20,862 nucleotides of DNA from Clostridium sp. CAG:568 (GTDB taxonomy: Bacteria; Bacillota_I; Bacilli_A; RFN20; CAG-288): positions 1 through 20,862 of the forward strand of contig FR878754.1 in NCBI GenBank assembly GCA_000434395.1, in the 5' to 3' direction. The notes beneath the pieces are model-generated. The model saw nothing but the letters and a program-made list of their open reading frames with translations, ran no database searches and was not told the DNA's origin. Within the stretch, counting starts at the first letter, position 1; each line of letters opens with the position of its first letter. Made by a program: the position numbers and the translations under genes. Shown piece by piece: positions 1-7,557 of this stretch.

Positions 1-14
1 GGATTGGGAAACCT

Positions 15-509
15 TTAATTAAATGAAATGCTTTTTATATTCAAAAATTTAATAAAGAATTTACTGCCATATATTTTAGAACTTATATCAACAGAATAAA
101 AAACTATATCAGTATTTGTAAAGAAGGTATCAATTAATTCAACCTTTAGTTTTTCTAAGTCTTTTGATTCACCATTGTCAACAATTTTACCAATAAATTT
201 TCCGTCTTCATTTGAAAACCCATAAATTGTAAATGAATCTAAAACAGGATCAGAAAAATAAAGGTTAATCTTTTCCGACATTGATTCATTTATGCATTGA
301 ATATTTAACTCAATATTGTAATCATCAACAACCTTAAACTGTACTGATGAATCGTGTAAAGCATCAAAAAGAGGAATTAATAAGCTCTTATTTGAAAAAT
401 CTATATTTTTATTTGATTCCATTTTGACACCATCCATTTCTATGCAACCAGTCCCACACTTTTCTTGAAGGATTTGGTCTACCACGCCCTCTATCATGAA
501 TTGTTCCAT
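15..509 (-). CDS. Hypothetical acidic protein, 164 aa
   Basis: I do not recognise this protein. It is complete in the window, with a TAA stop near the left edge. It is rich in Asp, Glu, Ile, Phe, Asn and Ser, has no signal peptide or clear membrane helix, and looks like a soluble mixed alpha/beta protein. Two cysteines lie close together near the N-terminus (EKCGTGC), but no metal-binding set is evident. The ATG at 509 has an AAGGAG two bases upstream, which is unusually close; the second Met (residue 5) is further from it, so the exact start is open. It lies on the 3' side of the tRNA-Ser, beyond that gene's terminator and a dense set of repeats (556-629) that could hold its promoter or operator. 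Coding status is supported by length and ribosome binding site only. Confidence 0.6.
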   Translation of the reverse strand: MEQFMIEGVVDQILQEKCGTGCIEMDGVKMESNKNIDFSNKSLLIPLFDALHDSSVQFKVVDDYNIELNIQCINESMSEKINLYFSDPVLDSFTIYGFSNEDGKFIGKIVDNGESKDLEKLKVELIDTFFTNTDIVFYSVDISSKIYGSKFFIKFLNIKSISFN

Positions 510-555
510 CTCTCCTTCTTTTATATTTTACAATAATAATTAATCAAAAATAGGT

Positions 556-629
556 AATCGTTTAACGAGTATCCTATTGTTTATCTAGTAGCCTATAAAG
601 TTCGATATATTCGAACTAGTTAAACGATT
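556..629. repeat. Nested inverted and direct repeats between the tRNA-Ser terminator and the 164-aa gene
   Basis: Three structures are stacked in 74 bp. Outer arms aatcgtttaac (556-566) and gttaaacgatt (619-629) are perfect 11-bp inverted repeats. Inside, agttcga (599-605) and tcgaact (611-617) form a 7-bp palindrome with a 5-bp centre. A 12-bp direct repeat, cgagtatcctat (566-577) and ctagtagcctat (585-596), matches at 10 of 12 positions with a 19-bp offset. The position upstream of the 164-aa gene fits an operator region. Given the nearby tRNA 3' end, a recombination site is a weaker alternative. The function is inferred, not shown. Confidence 0.5.
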
Positions 630-630
630 T

Positions 631-660
631 AAAAGAAAAAAAGCGCCGATTTCTCGACAC
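631..660 (-). terminator. Intrinsic terminator of tRNA-Ser
   Basis: On the minus strand, GTGTCGA and TCGGCGC pair over 7 bp (two G-U pairs) around a GAAA tetraloop, followed at once by a run of seven T and more T-rich sequence. It lies about 54 bases after the tRNA 3' end. Confidence 0.85.
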
Positions 661-713
661 TTCTATATCTAATATTGAATACACTTAATTGTATCAATAT
701 GATGAAACTAACG

Positions 714-804
714 TGGCGGAGTGACAGAGATTTGAACTCTGGCTGGACTTTCATCCACTGCTGGTTTTCGAAACCAGTCCCTTAAACCCCTTGGGTATCA
801 CTCC
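714..804 (-). tRNA. tRNA-Ser (anticodon CGA)
   Basis: This is a 91-nt class II tRNA with a long variable arm. The acceptor stem GGAGTGA pairs with TCACTCC, followed by discriminator G and an encoded CCA. The anticodon stem CTGGT/ACCAG encloses the loop TTCGAAA, giving anticodon CGA, which reads the serine codon UCG. The T arm contains the GTTCAAATC loop region. It is transcribed alone, with a TATAAT box about 10 bases upstream and its own terminator downstream. A CGA isoacceptor is often dispensable in A+T-rich reduced genomes because a UGA tRNA can read UCG by wobble, so this genome keeps a fuller tRNA set. Confidence 0.95.
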
Positions 805-814
805 ACAAATAATA

Positions 815-843
815 ATTATACAATTTTTATAAATGTATTACAC
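815..843 (-). promoter_or_regulatory. Probable promoter of tRNA-Ser
   Basis: On the minus strand there is a perfect TATAAT at 815-820, ten bases before the mature tRNA 5' end, which would give a leader of only a few bases. The -35 box 17 bp further upstream is weak (GTGTAA). Confidence 0.55.
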
Positions 844-1115
844 TCTTAGTTTTCTTTGTATTTTATAAACTAAGTGAGTTGAAATAAGTCTTTCCAAGAA
901 TCAAAGGTTATCTTCCATACTAAAACTTATCAATTTGTTAGAACTTATCTCTAAATTTTAAAAGTTCTAAAAACATAGTAAAAGAAACTAATCAACCTAA
1001 TAATGTAAATATTTTATGCTAAACCTTAGATGTAAGAAATTTCATATAGAAACTATCTACTTTTTTATCTATATTATTAATTGGAAACAAATTACTCCAA
1101 GGAAATATTCATCAT
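821..1115. other. Intergenic region, divergent upstream of tRNA-Ser and the nuclease gene
   Basis: There is no gene in this stretch. An 8-bp inverted repeat, tagaactt (939-946) and aagttcta (962-969), has no T run on either strand, so it is not a terminator. The ribosome binding site AAGGAA of the nuclease lies at 1099-1104. I see no convincing -35/-10 pair for the nuclease gene. Confidence 0.5.
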
Positions 1116-2879
1116 ATGCATAAGAACCTATGGGCTTTATTGCCACTAACTTTTTTGTTGATGTCTAACGCACCTGTATTAAATGCCCCCAAGGCATTTG
1201 ATGGACGTTTTTATGATTCGTCTTTGAAGATGAACTTTACTGATACAAGTAAAGAAAATATAGACAAATATTATTCTGCAGTAGATAACACTTCAACAGG
1301 TTCTAGTTTTATAAATGAGCTATATACTGTAATATCAAAGGACAATCACTTTGTTAAATATGCCGATGTAAACAAGTGGTATCAAATAACAGATAGGAAT
1401 TGGGAATTATCTCAACCTATTGATCCGGATACTTTTAAATTCTCAACAACAAATAATTACTATTTTACTTTACTTTACTTCAAAGATAATGAAACAAAAA
1501 ACAGGCAGATAAACAATCTAGTCAACGGAAACTCCTGGACTATCGATGCTTCATTAGATCATATCGATTTTGACAATAAGAAAAAGCCAAATAAAAATAT
1601 TCAAGAAGATAAAGAACATATATGGGCCAAAAGCCATGGTTTCTCACCTAGCGGAGATCCTGAAGCTGGAGCTGGAACAGACCTTCATCATTTGTTAGCA
1701 GCTGATCATCATACAAATAACATCCACAATAATAACTACTACGGATACATAGACAGAGCTAAACCATATAGCGAAGTCTATTGTTATTACGCTGATGGTA
1801 CTACTGATTTAAGTGGATGGTCTGGAAAAGATAAAGATGGTGATGATACATTCGAACCAACTGATCAATATAAAGGCGATATAGCTAGGGCTTTACTTTA
1901 TATGGGCGTTAGATACTCTAATAAACAAGAGACTAACACTAGAAGTGAGCCTTACCTCTTATTGACAGATGACAAAACACAAAAGGATGACAACGATCAT
2001 TTTCATGGAGTTCATCAACATTTATCTGATTTCCTTAAATGGAATGAATTAGATCCTGTAAGTGATTATGAAATACATAGAAACAATCTTATCTATAACA
2101 ATGTTCAAAACAACAGAAATCCATTCATAGATCATCCTGAATGGGCCAGAAGAGCATACGCACCTGATACTTATAAAACAACATCAGATTTCTCTAGTCT
2201 CAAAGATTCATATAATTTGCATACAAATGACACTTTAACATTACCAGTTACATATTCGTCTAAATCGATTATCAATGTCAGTTTTGATTCTAATTACTTA
2301 TCTATGTCTGATGACAATAAGACATTCAAGGCATTAAAAGAATGTAAAGAAGGAACTCCTATAAAAATAGATGAAACTACTGAAGACGGAATTATAAATC
2401 ACGTCAATACTAAGATAATAATTTGGAATGATGCTATATTAAAAACTGATTTACCAAAAAATATTCAATTAGCTCCAGTAATAGGAAATTCAACTTCATA
2501 CAAATTAGATATTAAGGTTGACAATCTATTCCCTGAAGAAAAAATCGTACTAAAATCTAGCGATGATAACATCGCTAAAATCTCAAACGACAATACTATA
2601 GAAGCAGTAGGATTTGGAACTACAACAATCTCAGTGTTAGTAGATAAATCTTGCAGGAAATTAGGTGAATTCAAAATTGAAGTAACTCCATCAGTCTACT
2701 TTAATTCTGAAAACATAGGAATTACTATCGGAATAATAATTGCTATAGTTATCGTCTTAGTATTAATAATCGTTCTTTCTATTGTATTTGCTAAAAAAGG
2801 AAAGAAGAAATCATCCAAGAAACGATCCAGCAAAAACAATAACACTAAGAAGAAAAATAACAGCAAAAAGAAGAAATAA
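1116..2879 (+). CDS. Secreted, membrane-anchored endonuclease I family nuclease with Ig-like domains
   Basis: This is a predicted extracellular nuclease that would cut DNA or RNA outside the cell. Residues 1-24 form a signal peptide (HK, then a hydrophobic stretch, then LNA). The endonuclease I signature is clear: EHIWAKSH at 167-174, then TDLHHLLAADH at 188-198 and a downstream N-rich segment (201-210), resembling the family pattern EHVWP...DLHHL...N..R.N, although the usual Arg is not evident here. Residues about 368-436 and 445-525 look like bacterial Ig-like (Big_2-type) domains, the second with the characteristic A-V-G-F-G-T-T turn. A single helix at 533-557 is followed by a 30-residue Lys/Ser/Asn tail, which would anchor the enzyme by its C-terminus with the tail in the cytoplasm. 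A terminator follows directly. Nutrient scavenging is an inference. Confidence 0.85.
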   Translation: MHKNLWALLPLTFLLMSNAPVLNAPKAFDGRFYDSSLKMNFTDTSKENIDKYYSAVDNTSTGSSFINELYTVISKDNHFVKYADVNKWYQITDRNWELSQPIDPDTFKFSTTNNYYFTLLYFKDNETKNRQINNLVNGNSWTIDASLDHIDFDNKKKPNKNIQEDKEHIWAKSHGFSPSGDPEAGAGTDLHHLLAADHHTNNIHNNNYYGYIDRAKPYSEVYCYYADGTTDLSGWSGKDKDGDDTFEPTDQYKGDIARALLYMGVRYSNKQETNTRSEPYLLLTDDKTQKDDNDHFHGVHQHLSDFLKWNELDPVSDYEIHRNNLIYNNVQNNRNPFIDHPEWARRAYAPDTYKTTSDFSSLKDSYNLHTNDTLTLPVTYSSKSIINVSFDSNYLSMSDDNKTFKALKECKEGTPIKIDETTEDGIINHVNTKIIIWNDAILKTDLPKNIQLAPVIGNSTSYKLDIKVDNLFPEEKIVLKSSDDNIAKISNDNTIEAVGFGTTTISVLVDKSCRKLGEFKIEVTPSVYFNSENIGITIGIIIAIVIVLVLIIVLSIVFAKKGKKKSSKKRSSKNNNTKKKNNSKKKK

Positions 2880-2888
2880 AACTTGCTT

Positions 2889-2930
2889 AATAGATAATCG
2901 CTATCAATAATACGGTTATCTATTTTTTAT
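2889..2930 (+). terminator. Intrinsic terminator of the nuclease gene
   Basis: Arms aatagataatcg (2889-2900) and cggttatctatt (2913-2924) pair over 12 bp with one G-U pair, then a T run. It lies 10 bases after the stop codon and separates the nuclease from the lipoprotein transcript. Confidence 0.85.
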
Positions 2931-2974
2931 TTCTAACAAACATTTTAAAATTATATATACGGGAGAAATTATCA

Positions 2975-4330
2975 ATGCAATCAAAATTCAAATTACTAAC
3001 CTTAGTTCTATTATCTACCACTTTTTTCTTGACATCTTGTGGTGATTCTACTTCTAATCCTACTACACCTTCAAATCAAGTCACAGACAATTCGACAAAC
3101 AAACCTTCAGCCCCATCGGTCAATACTGATAAGAAAGACACTACAACATCATCTAATAAAAAAGATGATGCAAGTTCAGATTGGTACGCATCAGAAAAAG
3201 AAATAATGAAACAAGCATTCGGATTCGATTTCGCTATTCCTTTCGCTGATGGTCTAACTGACAATCGTGAATCCTCACTCGAAAAGGATGACTCTGGAAA
3301 TTTCTTCTACACTCATGATATGGATTGTGGCAATTTAACAAGTGCATATAAAAGTAAGGTGGAAAATGAAGAATATACATATGATTCGACACAAGATGGA
3401 TATGATCTCTATGCATACAGTTACGATGATACAAATCTTATAGTATTGCAAATAGGTTATTCAGATGACTATGGCTTTGAAATATATTCTTGGGTCGAAT
3501 CCAATACTGATAGCAACGTGACAGAATATTCTTCATTTCCTTATGCTGATATAGCAACATTCTTTAATTTGACATCAGTTACAAATAATCAAATTCCATC
3601 ATTCGATATAGCGAGCGATGAATCTTATTACGGATATACTTCCAAAAGCGAATCATCAAGTGAGTTTGTCGTTTATGGAACAATAGATTCTTCTATAACT
3701 GATAGTCAAATGGATACTAATTATTCCAATGCTTTGAAAGCTTTAGGATATACAGTCACAGTTCAAGATGGATATTATCCTTATGCCGAAAGTGAAGAAA
3801 AAGGATTCCTGCTCATCTTCGGATGTGATAATTCAGTATTCTTCCTCGATATAATGAAGTATGAATCGAGCACTACTGATCCCGACACTCCATCAACTCC
3901 AGACACAACAATAAAGACAATTACAATCGACGCAAATAATTTTGATGCAAAGTATCCCGGATTCGAATCGGATTTGACTATCAGCGGGTACACATTCAAA
4001 TATGACTATATAATGAATAGTAATGATAAAATTCAATTTAGGAATTTATCAAAGAGCAATTCCTACTTATTCAATTCGACTGCGATGAATTTATCTACAG
4101 TAGTATTAAATGTCGATGTAACTACAAAAGGTGATTATGTAGGTTATCCTTCTTTATATGCCTCATCTTCGATTCTATCAGCCGATAACAATGGAGCTGA
4201 AATAAAACCTGTGATAACTGATAAAACAACATATACATATACAATTCCTGAAGGATTTTCATTTTTCAAAGTGACAGGTCATAAAAACTATGCTGTGTTG
4301 TTATATTCTATGACTATCAATTTGAAATAG
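2975..4330 (+). CDS. Surface lipoprotein with Ser/Thr-rich linkers and C-terminal beta-rich domain
   Basis: The protein begins with a lipoprotein signal peptide whose lipobox is LTSC, with Cys22 as the lipidated residue. Residues 23-70 are a low-complexity Ser/Thr/Asn/Pro/Lys linker. Residues about 70-295 form an acidic, Tyr-, Asp- and Ser-rich globular region, followed by a second linker (D-P-D-T-P-S-T-P, about 302-309). Residues about 312-451 look like a beta-sandwich adhesion or ligand-binding module, ending in a pattern (F-F-K-V-T-G ... Y-S-M-T-I) that recalls beta-rich modules at the ends of other secreted Bacillota proteins. I cannot name a family. GGGAG nine bases before the ATG supports the start. 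It lies next to the anchored nuclease but has its own terminator. Its role is unknown; substrate capture at the surface is a guess. Confidence 0.8.
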   Translation: MQSKFKLLTLVLLSTTFFLTSCGDSTSNPTTPSNQVTDNSTNKPSAPSVNTDKKDTTTSSNKKDDASSDWYASEKEIMKQAFGFDFAIPFADGLTDNRESSLEKDDSGNFFYTHDMDCGNLTSAYKSKVENEEYTYDSTQDGYDLYAYSYDDTNLIVLQIGYSDDYGFEIYSWVESNTDSNVTEYSSFPYADIATFFNLTSVTNNQIPSFDIASDESYYGYTSKSESSSEFVVYGTIDSSITDSQMDTNYSNALKALGYTVTVQDGYYPYAESEEKGFLLIFGCDNSVFFLDIMKYESSTTDPDTPSTPDTTIKTITIDANNFDAKYPGFESDLTISGYTFKYDYIMNSNDKIQFRNLSKSNSYLFNSTAMNLSTVVLNVDVTTKGDYVGYPSLYASSSILSADNNGAEIKPVITDKTTYTYTIPEGFSFFKVTGHKNYAVLLYSMTINLK

Positions 4331-4351
4331 AATACATAATAAGATGACATT

Positions 4352-4380
4352 ATGCCAAGATTGAGCTTGGCATTTTTATT
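4352..4380 (+). terminator. Intrinsic terminator of the lipoprotein gene
   Basis: A perfect 8-bp stem, atgccaag (4352-4359) and cttggcat (4366-4373), has a 6-base loop and is followed by a T-rich tail. It starts 22 bases after the stop codon. Confidence 0.9.
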
Positions 4381-4427
4381 TCAATCTTTTTTTCTTATAA
4401 TAATAAAGAACATTATCTCTTTAAAAA

Positions 4428-5300
4428 ATGAAATTCATGTTTTTTTACAAATTAAAATTTAAATATTATTTAAAGCCATACATATGGAGTTTAAAAAAGG
4501 AATTACAAAGAGATTCAATAATAGAAATACAATTAAGCGATAAACAAAAAGATATTTTAAATAGGTTAAAAGTATCCTGCCAAGCGAATGAGTGGAATTC
4601 ACTATTATCAGAAATTGAAAAACACAATAAAGATTTAAATTATTTACATTCTGAATTTGATAATTTCTCATTTGACAATATCATTAATAATCCAGCATCT
4701 ATAACAGAGGATATAATTGAAATTTATAGCAAAAATATTTCTATTCTCAATCAATATAAACATAAATCAAAAGGAAATGTCGTTTGGGAAAAGCAATTAT
4801 CGACAATTGTATCTAATTATAAAACAATTCAAGAGCAATACTTGCTTTACAACAAATCTATAGAAATTAAAAATCATATATATTCAGGATATATAAGTAA
4901 AGTCAAAGAAAAGGAATTAACAGAGGAACTAGAATCTCTATATAACAAAATAAAAGAATTCAATCACCTTTACTATACTTTTGATCTAAATACAAAAATA
5001 CATGACATCATCGAAAAAAATAATAATGATTGGATTAAAGCCGAAATAAAAGATTCAATATTCGATAATGTAAATGGTAAATCCTTAGATAAAGAACAAA
5101 GAACAGCTATATTAAAAGATGAAAAATCTAATTTAATAATTGCAGGTGCAGGTGCAGGGAAAACATTAACTATATGTGGAAAAGTTAAATATCTATTAGA
5201 AAGAAAAAATTTATCACCAAATGACATATTACTTCTCTCATATTCGAAAAAATCAGCTGATGATCTGCAGAAAAAATATCAAATATCAATCCAAACATAA
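4428..5300 (+). CDS. Helicase IV-like SF1 DNA helicase, N-terminal fragment (frameshifted)
   Basis: This is the front part of a UvrD/Rep-superfamily helicase. Residues 1-215 are a Lys/Glu/Asn-rich, largely helical region, as in E. coli helicase IV. The Q-motif-like LDKEQRTAI is followed by a Walker A box, AGAGAGKT, at 239-246, and by motif Ia, ILLLSYSKKSADDL. The frame then ends at 5300, seven codons after an A6 run, exactly where family members continue with the T-F-H motif. That motif is present at 5306-5314 in the frame of the next piece. So this is not an independent gene but the first 283 or so residues of a protein of about 987 residues. No strong Shine-Dalgarno precedes the ATG; an internal Met at residue 4 is an alternative start. 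Confidence 0.85.
   Translation: MKFMFFYKLKFKYYLKPYIWSLKKELQRDSIIEIQLSDKQKDILNRLKVSCQANEWNSLLSEIEKHNKDLNYLHSEFDNFSFDNIINNPASITEDIIEIYSKNISILNQYKHKSKGNVVWEKQLSTIVSNYKTIQEQYLLYNKSIEIKNHIYSGYISKVKEKELTEELESLYNKIKEFNHLYYTFDLNTKIHDIIEKNNNDWIKAEIKDSIFDNVNGKSLDKEQRTAILKDEKSNLIIAGAGAGKTLTICGKVKYLLERKNLSPNDILLLSYSKKSADDLQKKYQISIQT
5264..5300 (+). other. Frameshift site joining the two helicase halves
   Basis: Both relevant frames are open only between 5264 and 5300, so the shift lies there. The A6 run at 5271-5276 is the natural place: one extra A would give Q-K-K-I-S-N-I-N-P-N-I-T-V-G-T-F-H and run straight into the second piece. The second frame is open with no stop from 5264 to 7390. Possible causes are a consensus or sequencing error, a recent real mutation, or slippage of polymerase or ribosome on the A run. 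Confidence 0.9.
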
Positions 5301-5365
5301 CGGTCGGAACATTTCATAAAATTGGTCTTCAAATATTAACATCAATAACAAAGAAGATTTTTATA

Positions 5366-7390
5366 GTGGAAGATCAGTTCAATGCAATAATCGAGTCATA
5401 TTTCAGGGATGAACTACCCAAGGATTTCAAGATGCTGAAATTGGTCTTTGAATATTATGCTTTATTTTTAGTGCACGACAATTACAAAGATAAAAAATAT
5501 GAAAATGATGGGGATTTGTATTCAGATTTGAAAATAGAAGACTTTACAACCTTAAAATCAGAACTTAATTTAAATGCCAAAAACAGCTATTCATATGAAA
5601 CGTTAAAGAAAGAAAAAGTAAAAAGCTATGAAGAATATGTTATTGCTAATTGGTACTTCATCAATGGTATAGATTATGTTTATGAGGAACCATATGCAGT
5701 CAATTTAGCAACAAATGACCATAGACAATATAAGCCAGACTTTTTTCTAAAGAAATATAGTATTTATCACGAGCATTATGGAATAAATAAAAACTTTGAA
5801 GCTACACAATATAGTAAAGAAAGAGCTAAGGAATATGTAGAAGGAATAAAATGGAAAAGAAAAGTACATTCTCTATATAAAACTAAATACTTTGAAACAT
5901 ATTCATATGAATTTAGTGATGGTACAATCTTTGAAAAATTAAAAGAAAACCTCAAAAAATATGGAATTCAAACACATCCCATTTCTAATATTGAAATTAA
6001 AAATGCTTTAAATTCAATTTATCACGGAAGAAAATTTGCAGGTTTTATTAGATTAATTAAATCATTTATCAATTTATATAAAGCTAGATACACCGATGAA
6101 TCTCAGTTCGATAAGTTCAATTTAAGTTCAACAAATTTCTTTGAAAAGAATAGATCTTTACGATTTTTAAAGATAGCTAAATCAGTTTATTGTTATTATA
6201 TAAACTGGATCAGAAAAAATAATAAAATTGATTTTGATGATATGATTCTACAATCAACCGAATTATTAAATTCGACAACCGATTTCAAATATTCATACAT
6301 AATTGTCGATGAATTCCAAGACATATCATGGAGTAGAATGCAGTTTTTGAAAAAGCTAATCGATCATGGCAATTCTCAATTGTTTGCTGCAGGGGATGAC
6401 TGGCAATCTATATATAGATTCACAGGATCCGATATTAATATCTTTACTAACTTTAAATCTTATTTTGATGATAGTCAAATATCATTTGTTACTATGACGC
6501 ATCGAAATTCCCAAGAACTTCAAGATATCATGCATGACTTCATATGTAAAAACCATTCTCAAATCGATAAACATATGAAATCTAATATCCATACAAACAC
6601 TCCTATAAAAGTTATGTATTATTCAACAAATAAAAGAACTGCTTTCTTAAATATAATTAAAGAAATTTCTTCAATTTCAAATAGAGCAAATATATTGGTC
6701 TTAGGTAGAAATAACAATGATATAGATACAATTAAGGAGACAAATAATATATTACTAAAACGAGACAAGGAAAATGATGATAGTTATAAAATCATAGTAA
6801 AAGAGTATCCATATTTAAATATAAAATATAGCACTGTACATAAATCAAAAGGTCTTGAGGAAGACTATGTTGTCCTAATAAATGCTGATGATGGACTTAT
6901 AGGATTTCCAAATAGAATGGATGACGATCCTATTCTAAATTTAGTTTTAAGTTCTAAAGAAAATTATCCATTCTCGGAAGAAAGAAGACTTTGGTATGTT
7001 GCTTTAACAAGAGCAAAACTTTGTACATACATAATAGCCAATAATACACATACATCCCCTTTCTTAACTGAAATACTCCAAAAATGCTCTATTATGAACA
7101 AGAAAGAACAAATAAAAGAACAAGATATTATTTATTGTCCAAGATGTAAAACTGGGAACTTATCAGAGAAATCTTATCCAGATGGAAATAGTTATTGGAA
7201 ATGTTCCAATTACCCATATTGTGATTATACAATCCGAGATAAAGAAGCTTTAAGAAAAAAACATATATGCCCAATATGTGGTGACTATATGGTTTATCGT
7301 TACTCTTATAATTATAAATTCTATGGTTGTCATAATTATCCATACTGTAAACATACGGAGAGAATAAATCCTTCTAATAAAAATAAATAA
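5366..7390 (+). CDS. Helicase IV-like SF1 DNA helicase, C-terminal fragment with nuclease-like insertion and two zinc ribbons
   Basis: This is the remainder of the helicase; the GTG at 5366 is only an internal codon of the full frame. Residues about 85-190 form an insertion resembling a PD-(D/E)XK nuclease: E89/E90, Y-K-P-D-F at 122-126, then E136 in Y-H-E-H-Y-G, and further on YVEGIKWKRKVH. Helicase motifs follow intact: VDEFQD 314-319, GDDWQSIYRF 343-352, THR 378-380, VHKSKGLEEDYVVL 491-504 and RRLWYVALTRAK 540-551. The spacing and wording match E. coli helicase IV (HelD) closely. Two topoisomerase-type zinc ribbons end the protein (C591, C594, C613, C619 and C635, C638, C655, C661). All motifs are preserved, so any inactivation is recent. 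Likely role: DNA unwinding in repair or recombination. Confidence 0.9.
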   Translation: MEDQFNAIIESYFRDELPKDFKMLKLVFEYYALFLVHDNYKDKKYENDGDLYSDLKIEDFTTLKSELNLNAKNSYSYETLKKEKVKSYEEYVIANWYFINGIDYVYEEPYAVNLATNDHRQYKPDFFLKKYSIYHEHYGINKNFEATQYSKERAKEYVEGIKWKRKVHSLYKTKYFETYSYEFSDGTIFEKLKENLKKYGIQTHPISNIEIKNALNSIYHGRKFAGFIRLIKSFINLYKARYTDESQFDKFNLSSTNFFEKNRSLRFLKIAKSVYCYYINWIRKNNKIDFDDMILQSTELLNSTTDFKYSYIIVDEFQDISWSRMQFLKKLIDHGNSQLFAAGDDWQSIYRFTGSDINIFTNFKSYFDDSQISFVTMTHRNSQELQDIMHDFICKNHSQIDKHMKSNIHTNTPIKVMYYSTNKRTAFLNIIKEISSISNRANILVLGRNNNDIDTIKETNNILLKRDKENDDSYKIIVKEYPYLNIKYSTVHKSKGLEEDYVVLINADDGLIGFPNRMDDDPILNLVLSSKENYPFSEERRLWYVALTRAKLCTYIIANNTHTSPFLTEILQKCSIMNKKEQIKEQDIIYCPRCKTGNLSEKSYPDGNSYWKCSNYPYCDYTIRDKEALRKKHICPICGDYMVYRYSYNYKFYGCHNYPYCKHTERINPSNKNK

Positions 7391-7506
7391 TCATAAATAA
7401 ACAATTCAAAAACTATATAAAATTACATTCAACTATCGAAATTTTTCCATAAATCATACTTCTTATCCCTAAATTTATAATTTTCTTAAAAAATAAAATA
7501 AGGATC

Positions 7507-7545
7507 AAAAAGACTAGTCTTTTATTTCGAGACTAGTCTTTTTTT
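7507..7545. terminator. Bidirectional terminator between the helicase and rseP
   Basis: Arms aaaaagactagtc (7507-7519) and gactagtcttttt (7531-7543) form a perfect 13-bp stem with an 11-base loop. A tracts on the left and T tracts on the right let it end transcription of the plus-strand helicase and of the minus-strand rpsB-rseP cluster. Confidence 0.9.
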
Positions 7546-7557
7546 ATTCAACACTTG

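Noticed and set aside
939..969. 8-bp inverted repeat upstream of the nuclease gene as a terminator
   Set aside because: No T run follows on either strand.
4368..4401. TTGGCA and TATAAT as a promoter for the helicase
   Set aside because: The spacer is 22 bp and the -35 lies in the terminator stem of the previous gene.
5366..7390. Independent helicase gene starting at the GTG at 5366
   Set aside because: It would lack Walker A and the T-F-H motif, both of which are encoded immediately upstream; the frame stays open back to 5264.
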